Shown here: positions 60,594 through 64,000 of the stretch, piece after piece
Layout of the letters: every line of letters begins with the position of its first letter
How positions within the stretch are numbered: position 1 is the first letter of the stretch
Source of the DNA: Clostridiaceae bacterium
GTDB taxonomy: Bacteria > Bacillota > Clostridia > Lachnospirales > Lachnospiraceae
Length of the DNA stretch: 64,000 nt
Assembly: GCA_902363735.1 (NCBI GenBank)
Contig: CABJBA010000001.1
Location: 558,001-622,000, forward strand
Direction: 5' to 3'
Translations under genes and position numbers: made by a program
The notes under the pieces: model-generated
What the model was told of the DNA's origin: nothing
What the model saw: the letters and a program-made list of their open reading frames with translations, nothing else
The model's database searches: none

Positions 60594-60642
60594 CTGAATC
60601 CCTCCGTTTATTAATCATTATCCTTTTTTAGAGGAAGTTTAT

Positions 60643-61944
60643 TTATTGAGTCCCTTCCCCTGCTTCAGAGGATTCAACTGATGATTCCTCTGAAGCCGGC
60701 TCCTGACTCCTGGCTGTAACCGTAACATTGAAAGGAGTAACTGACGCCAATTCAAATCCTCCTGACACTTCAAGCCTCAATACTCCCGTATGAGTTCCGG
60801 GTTCCTGATTGGATAAATCTATAACAGCCTTTAAAGCACTGACATCCAGAGTATCCAGATCTTCTGTCAATCCTCTTATGATAACCTCTACAGAAGTCTT
60901 GTCAAAGCTGTATTCATAATCTTCTGAGGCTCCCTTTTGAGCCAGATTTTCCGGTTCTAAGATAAAAGTTCTGGTAGTAAGAGGCTCAACCTTAAGGGTT
61001 ACAGTAATATTTCTGTATTGTTCCCCGACAGAAGTATTTGGCGGCAGGTACTGGCTTAAATCCAATTCCACCACTTTATCCTCTGTGGCGTCTTCAATGC
61101 TCAGCTTATCAGAAACAATAGATAAGGAAGACAAGGGTGCCAGTACAGACTTAGTTCCCACAACAGGAACTGACTTCACTTCACTTTCCACGCCTGTAAA
61201 CCGGTATCCCTTTTCCACTTGCCCAAAAATCTCAAAGTTAAGGGTCAGATTCTTGGCCTTTAGTACGGACACATTAAAATCAATTCCTTCACTGTTGACA
61301 GAAACCTTACTGCCGATATCCGGCATCTGGTTGCCGTTGGCATCATAAAAAATAGGGACTGCTGAACCGCTGAAATCTGCTGTCTGATTTTCCACATTGA
61401 TTTCCACACCCATTCCGTTGATCTGACCGATGGCAGACTCCGGCCCTTCCACCGTCACACTGTCCGGAGACAGGCTGATCATACCAATGTCATATCCATC
61501 CGCTTTTTTCCCTATGGTATTCACCGAAAGATCAAACACTTTCCTCTGAAGTTCTTCGGTTTTCACCCGGATCACCATGGGCCTTGCCGTAATAGCATCG
61601 CTTTTTACAAGAGTTTCTTTATCTCTGTTAATCTCCACCGTAACAGGAATCGCCCCTGTCACATTATAATCTTTTAAATCGACATAAGCATGAAAGTCCG
61701 ATGCCCTTATAAGAGAGCGGTCCCTGGTTCTCACCTGATAGCTGACCGTTACCGCATCCTTCCCTATGATTTCATAAGTCAGACCGGAGGCTTCCAGCAC
61801 TGCCTCATTACGCACTTCCACATTCACCTGTTGGGAATCATCAATGACTGGATTTGAAATATTGACAACCGCCATCCAGACCGCAAAGGCCAAAGCCAGG
61901 GAAGCAACCTTAAGTCCAAAGTTATTTAAGAGTTTTTCCTTCAT
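60643..61944 (-). CDS. cdaR: YbbR-domain protein, CdaA regulator (CdaR)
   Basis: A 433-residue protein with one N-terminal membrane helix (LKVASLALAFAVWMAVVNIS) and about four YbbR repeats of ~80 residues outside, with recurring VTVEGPESAI-like strands, and a Glu/Ser-rich tail. CdaR binds and regulates the diadenylate cyclase CdaA. Start ATG 61944 lies inside the end of cdaA (23-nt overlap), so the pair is coupled. The usual glmM gene does not follow; ptsH does. Confidence 0.93.
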   Translation of the reverse strand: MKEKLLNNFGLKVASLALAFAVWMAVVNISNPVIDDSQQVNVEVRNEAVLEASGLTYEIIGKDAVTVSYQVRTRDRSLIRASDFHAYVDLKDYNVTGAIPVTVEINRDKETLVKSDAITARPMVIRVKTEELQRKVFDLSVNTIGKKADGYDIGMISLSPDSVTVEGPESAIGQINGMGVEINVENQTADFSGSAVPIFYDANGNQMPDIGSKVSVNSEGIDFNVSVLKAKNLTLNFEIFGQVEKGYRFTGVESEVKSVPVVGTKSVLAPLSSLSIVSDKLSIEDATEDKVVELDLSQYLPPNTSVGEQYRNITVTLKVEPLTTRTFILEPENLAQKGASEDYEYSFDKTSVEVIIRGLTEDLDTLDVSALKAVIDLSNQEPGTHTGVLRLEVSGGFELASVTPFNVTVTARSQEPASEESSVESSEAGEGTQ

Positions 61945-62794
61945 TCTTCCGCCTTCCTTTCAAAATCCGAAACCTGCTGCCTTCCTCTGCCGCCTGTTTC
62001 ACACCTGACAGGATGGACCGGAGCATGTCCGCATCCGTAATCCGCCTCAGCCCGCCTTCCGATGCAACGGTCACCCGTCCGGTCTCTTCCGATACCACGA
62101 TGGTGATGCTGTCACTGACTTCGCTGACGCCAAGTGCCGCCCTGTGTCTGGTGCCCAGTTCCTTGCTGATGGACATGCTGTCAGACAGTGGAAGATAACA
62201 GGTGGCTGCCGCCACTCTGTTTCCCCGGATAACTACCGCTCCGTCATGAAGCGGCGTATTATGTTCAAAGATATTGATGAGAAGCTGACTGCTGACAATA
62301 CCTCCCACTTCAATTCCGGTACGTTCTATTTCCTTTAAAGAATCATTTCTTTCAATTACCATCAATGCGCCTGTCTTGACCTTAGACATCTCAAAAGTAG
62401 CCTTTGCCAGTTCGTTGATGGTCTTATCCGTAAAAGCAGAACTGTCCCTTCCGTCATCAAAAGTCAGGATTCCGGTAAAGGGATTCTTGCTTCCCAACTG
62501 CTCTAAAGCTTTGCGCAGCTCAGGCTGGAAAATCACAATGGCCATAGTCACAGCAGGAGTCGCAATCTTATTGAGAATCCAGAAAATGTTGTCAAGGCGG
62601 AAAACATATGCGAACAAATAGAAAAGAAGGATCACTACAATCCCCTTTAACAAAGTCCACGCCCTCGTGTTCATGATCCAGGTCAGCAGTTCATACAGCA
62701 AAACAGCTATAATAATTATTTCAACCAGATTAGTTTTTGAAATCCTGGGCAAAAAGGATACCCAGGAATACATTCCATCTAGAAATTCTGCCAT
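61922..62794 (-). CDS. cdaA: Diadenylate cyclase CdaA
   Basis: A 290-residue membrane enzyme that makes cyclic di-AMP from two ATP. Three N-terminal helices precede the DAC domain; the catalytic motifs DGAVVIRG and TRHRAALG are intact. Start ATG 62794 (MAEFLDGMY) follows GAGGGAGGTGGGTATT; an in-frame GTG at 62803 overlaps that site. It overlaps cdaR by 23 nt. Two membrane proteins of unknown function lie upstream in the same direction. Confidence 0.95.
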   Translation of the reverse strand: MAEFLDGMYSWVSFLPRISKTNLVEIIIIAVLLYELLTWIMNTRAWTLLKGIVVILLFYLFAYVFRLDNIFWILNKIATPAVTMAIVIFQPELRKALEQLGSKNPFTGILTFDDGRDSSAFTDKTINELAKATFEMSKVKTGALMVIERNDSLKEIERTGIEVGGIVSSQLLINIFEHNTPLHDGAVVIRGNRVAAATCYLPLSDSMSISKELGTRHRAALGVSEVSDSITIVVSEETGRVTVASEGGLRRITDADMLRSILSGVKQAAEEGSRFRILKGRRKNEGKTLK

Positions 62795-62820
62795 AATACC
62801 CACCTCCCTCTCATTTATTC

Positions 62821-63768
62821 CTACCTCTGCGGTCTTTGGAGTTTTCTGGCATTAATTTTTTGAACTTTTACATCAGGAGTGCTGACTGTAAGCTTGGGAA
62901 CAGCCTTCACATAATAATAGTAGTCATCATCTTCAAACCGGACGTATTCCGTTCTGGAATAATCCACCGCAAAGACAAAAAACGTATAAATACCCGCAAG
63001 GACCATGGAAGCCAGCACTCCTGCCAAGAGTCCTGGAACCGATACGGATACTGAAGAAGTAATATCTCCCATAAAAATCACTGCAATCTGAGTAACGGTA
63101 CCGCCTGCAATAGCAATGATCCAGGCATAATCCACCGATAAATTTCTGATAATCACCACGACCACAAGGGCCAGAACGAATGCTGCAATCATGATCAGCA
63201 TTTCTTTATTTGCTATAAGACTTCTGATAATCTGCATAAATTTCTGTACTTCATCCTGTGACACATCATTAGTCAGAACACCGGCATTCTGCTTCACATA
63301 GAAAAGGGCGTAATAGATAAAAACACCGCAGCTTACGGGAATGACAGAAATGGCACTTCCTGAAAGTCCTGCAATCAGGGGAATGGCATAAGGAATTCTG
63401 AAAAGGAAACATATAGGGGTCAGCACCAGCAGATAGCTGTCTCCCGGCTGGAAGCCATAATACAAAAGCCCTGCCGCCAGAATAAATACAAGCATCACCA
63501 GAGTAATCTCCAGGGAAATTCCCCATAATTGGGCAAGCATAAACACTGCAGCCATAAAGGAAATAGCTCCGTAAGGCAAAAAGGAACATACCAAAGCCAG
63601 AACCAGGGGAACCAAAGGCTCTGTCAAAGGCGCCGTAAAGCCGATATTCTTATTTATAAGGAAAAATGTCAAGCCGCTGAAAATGAATTTGATCACAGGT
63701 GTGATATAAATATCAAATTTGGCGTAGAGCTCCTTCATTCTTTCCTTCAGCACAAGGAGGCCCATCAT
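62821..63768 (-). CDS. Polytopic membrane protein upstream of cdaA, unknown function
   Basis: A 315-residue protein with about eight membrane segments between residues ~22 and 275 and a polar C-terminal tail with a run of acidic and Tyr residues (RFEDDDYYYYVKAVPKL). No transporter or enzyme motif recognised. Start ATG 63768 overlaps the stop of the preceding gene as ATGA, and cdaA follows 27 nt later. The arrangement suggests a link to c-di-AMP signalling or wall stress, but this is inference only. Confidence 0.78.
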   Translation of the reverse strand: MMGLLVLKERMKELYAKFDIYITPVIKFIFSGLTFFLINKNIGFTAPLTEPLVPLVLALVCSFLPYGAISFMAAVFMLAQLWGISLEITLVMLVFILAAGLLYYGFQPGDSYLLVLTPICFLFRIPYAIPLIAGLSGSAISVIPVSCGVFIYYALFYVKQNAGVLTNDVSQDEVQKFMQIIRSLIANKEMLIMIAAFVLALVVVVIIRNLSVDYAWIIAIAGGTVTQIAVIFMGDITSSVSVSVPGLLAGVLASMVLAGIYTFFVFAVDYSRTEYVRFEDDDYYYYVKAVPKLTVSTPDVKVQKINARKLQRPQR

Positions 63769-64000
63769 GATGTCCGCCCTCCCTTTGTCCGTTTTGCCGG
63801 TCTGGAGGTTCCTCCATACCGCTTATCCAGTTTTTTTAATTTGCCCAGGTAAACCTTTACCCCACGGCTGGCATTCCCATATCGCCTTAAATAAACATAG
63901 GCACTGATGACCAGATAGACAACCAGACCTGCGCAGTAAATAGCTCCGATCCATATTCCGGCCTGGTTCAATTTTTCAAGTTCCAAGTTGTTCAGCCAAT
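63765..64000 (-). CDS. Membrane protein fragment, N-terminus outside the window
   Basis: The frame is open to the window edge. The visible C-terminal 77 residues have one membrane helix (IGAIYCAGLVVYLVISAYVYL) and a basic tail (LGKLKKLDKRYGGTSRPAKR). A TTG at 63986 could be a start but has no ribosome binding site in view. The stop overlaps the next gene's ATG, so the two are coupled. Confidence 0.65.
   Translation of the reverse strand, partial: WLNNLELEKLNQAGIWIGAIYCAGLVVYLVISAYVYLRRYGNASRGVKVYLGKLKKLDKRYGGTSRPAKRTKGGRTS

Overview
The window looks like chromosomal core sequence from a spore-forming member of the Lachnospiraceae (Clostridia). The basis is the family content: a CotJABC spore-coat operon, DUF1292, DUF6465-like, DUF4860-like and DUF4349 proteins, LL-diaminopimelate aminotransferase, an ANTAR regulator beside glnA, YedF and the CdaA/CdaR pair. 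GC content is moderate by eye, ribosome binding sites are strong AGGAGG types, and most genes are on the minus strand. I see no rRNA operon, CRISPR array, prophage, transposase or integrase.

Layout. 1-12.3 kb: a cut-off D-Ala-D-Ala carboxypeptidase, SOS-type dinB, YitT, yedF with an XRE regulator, a cobalamin adenosyltransferase, a UvrD-like helicase, gltX and a class A PBP. 12.4-18.6 kb: tRNA-Thr, lactate dehydrogenase, a compact type IV pilus-like operon (pilC, four small membrane or pilin-like proteins, pilT) and a secreted transglutaminase. 18.6-23 kb: dgk, ispF, cysS, mrnC and rlmB in one direction, broken by two arrays of a ~52-bp repeat. 23-28 kb: a sugar ABC transporter operon led by a URO-D-family protein and ending with a GntR regulator. 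28-35.5 kb: tRNA-Met, tRNA-Val, a NYN/OST-HTH protein, cotJABC and carAB. 35.7-43.2 kb: a SpoIID-like peptidoglycan-binding protein, a DUF368 (PopT) transporter, an N-acetylmuramoyl-L-alanine amidase, an Lrp regulator, dapL-dapF and an ANTAR regulator. 43.2-47.5 kb: glnA with an attenuated leader and a third repeat array, then a metal-efflux operon (ArsR, HMA protein, P1B ATPase). 47.6-64 kb: a GH25 lysozyme, an AI-2E permease, two aminotransferases, a PAS-GGDEF-EAL-PAS protein, a DapF-like protein without catalytic cysteines, a DUF4349 lipoprotein, a Wzy-like polymerase, ptsH-ptsI, cdaA-cdaR and two membrane proteins, the last cut by the window edge.

Themes. Several genes build or remodel the cell wall: PBP, carboxypeptidase, amidase, PopT, DapL/DapF, GH25 lysozyme, and CdaA/CdaR, which in other Firmicutes links c-di-AMP to wall precursor supply. 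Nitrogen control is suggested by glnA with its leader terminator and the ANTAR gene just downstream of glnA.

The most unusual signals are three arrays of one 51-53 bp module, each ending 22-24 nt before the start codon of glnA, ispF or cysS. Next are the DapF homologue with both catalytic cysteines replaced, the PilT-only pilus operon, and the URO-D protein at the head of a sugar transporter operon. Start codons were chosen by Shine-Dalgarno fit, and several genes appear to start with TTG. All assignments come from reading the sequence; no database search was run.
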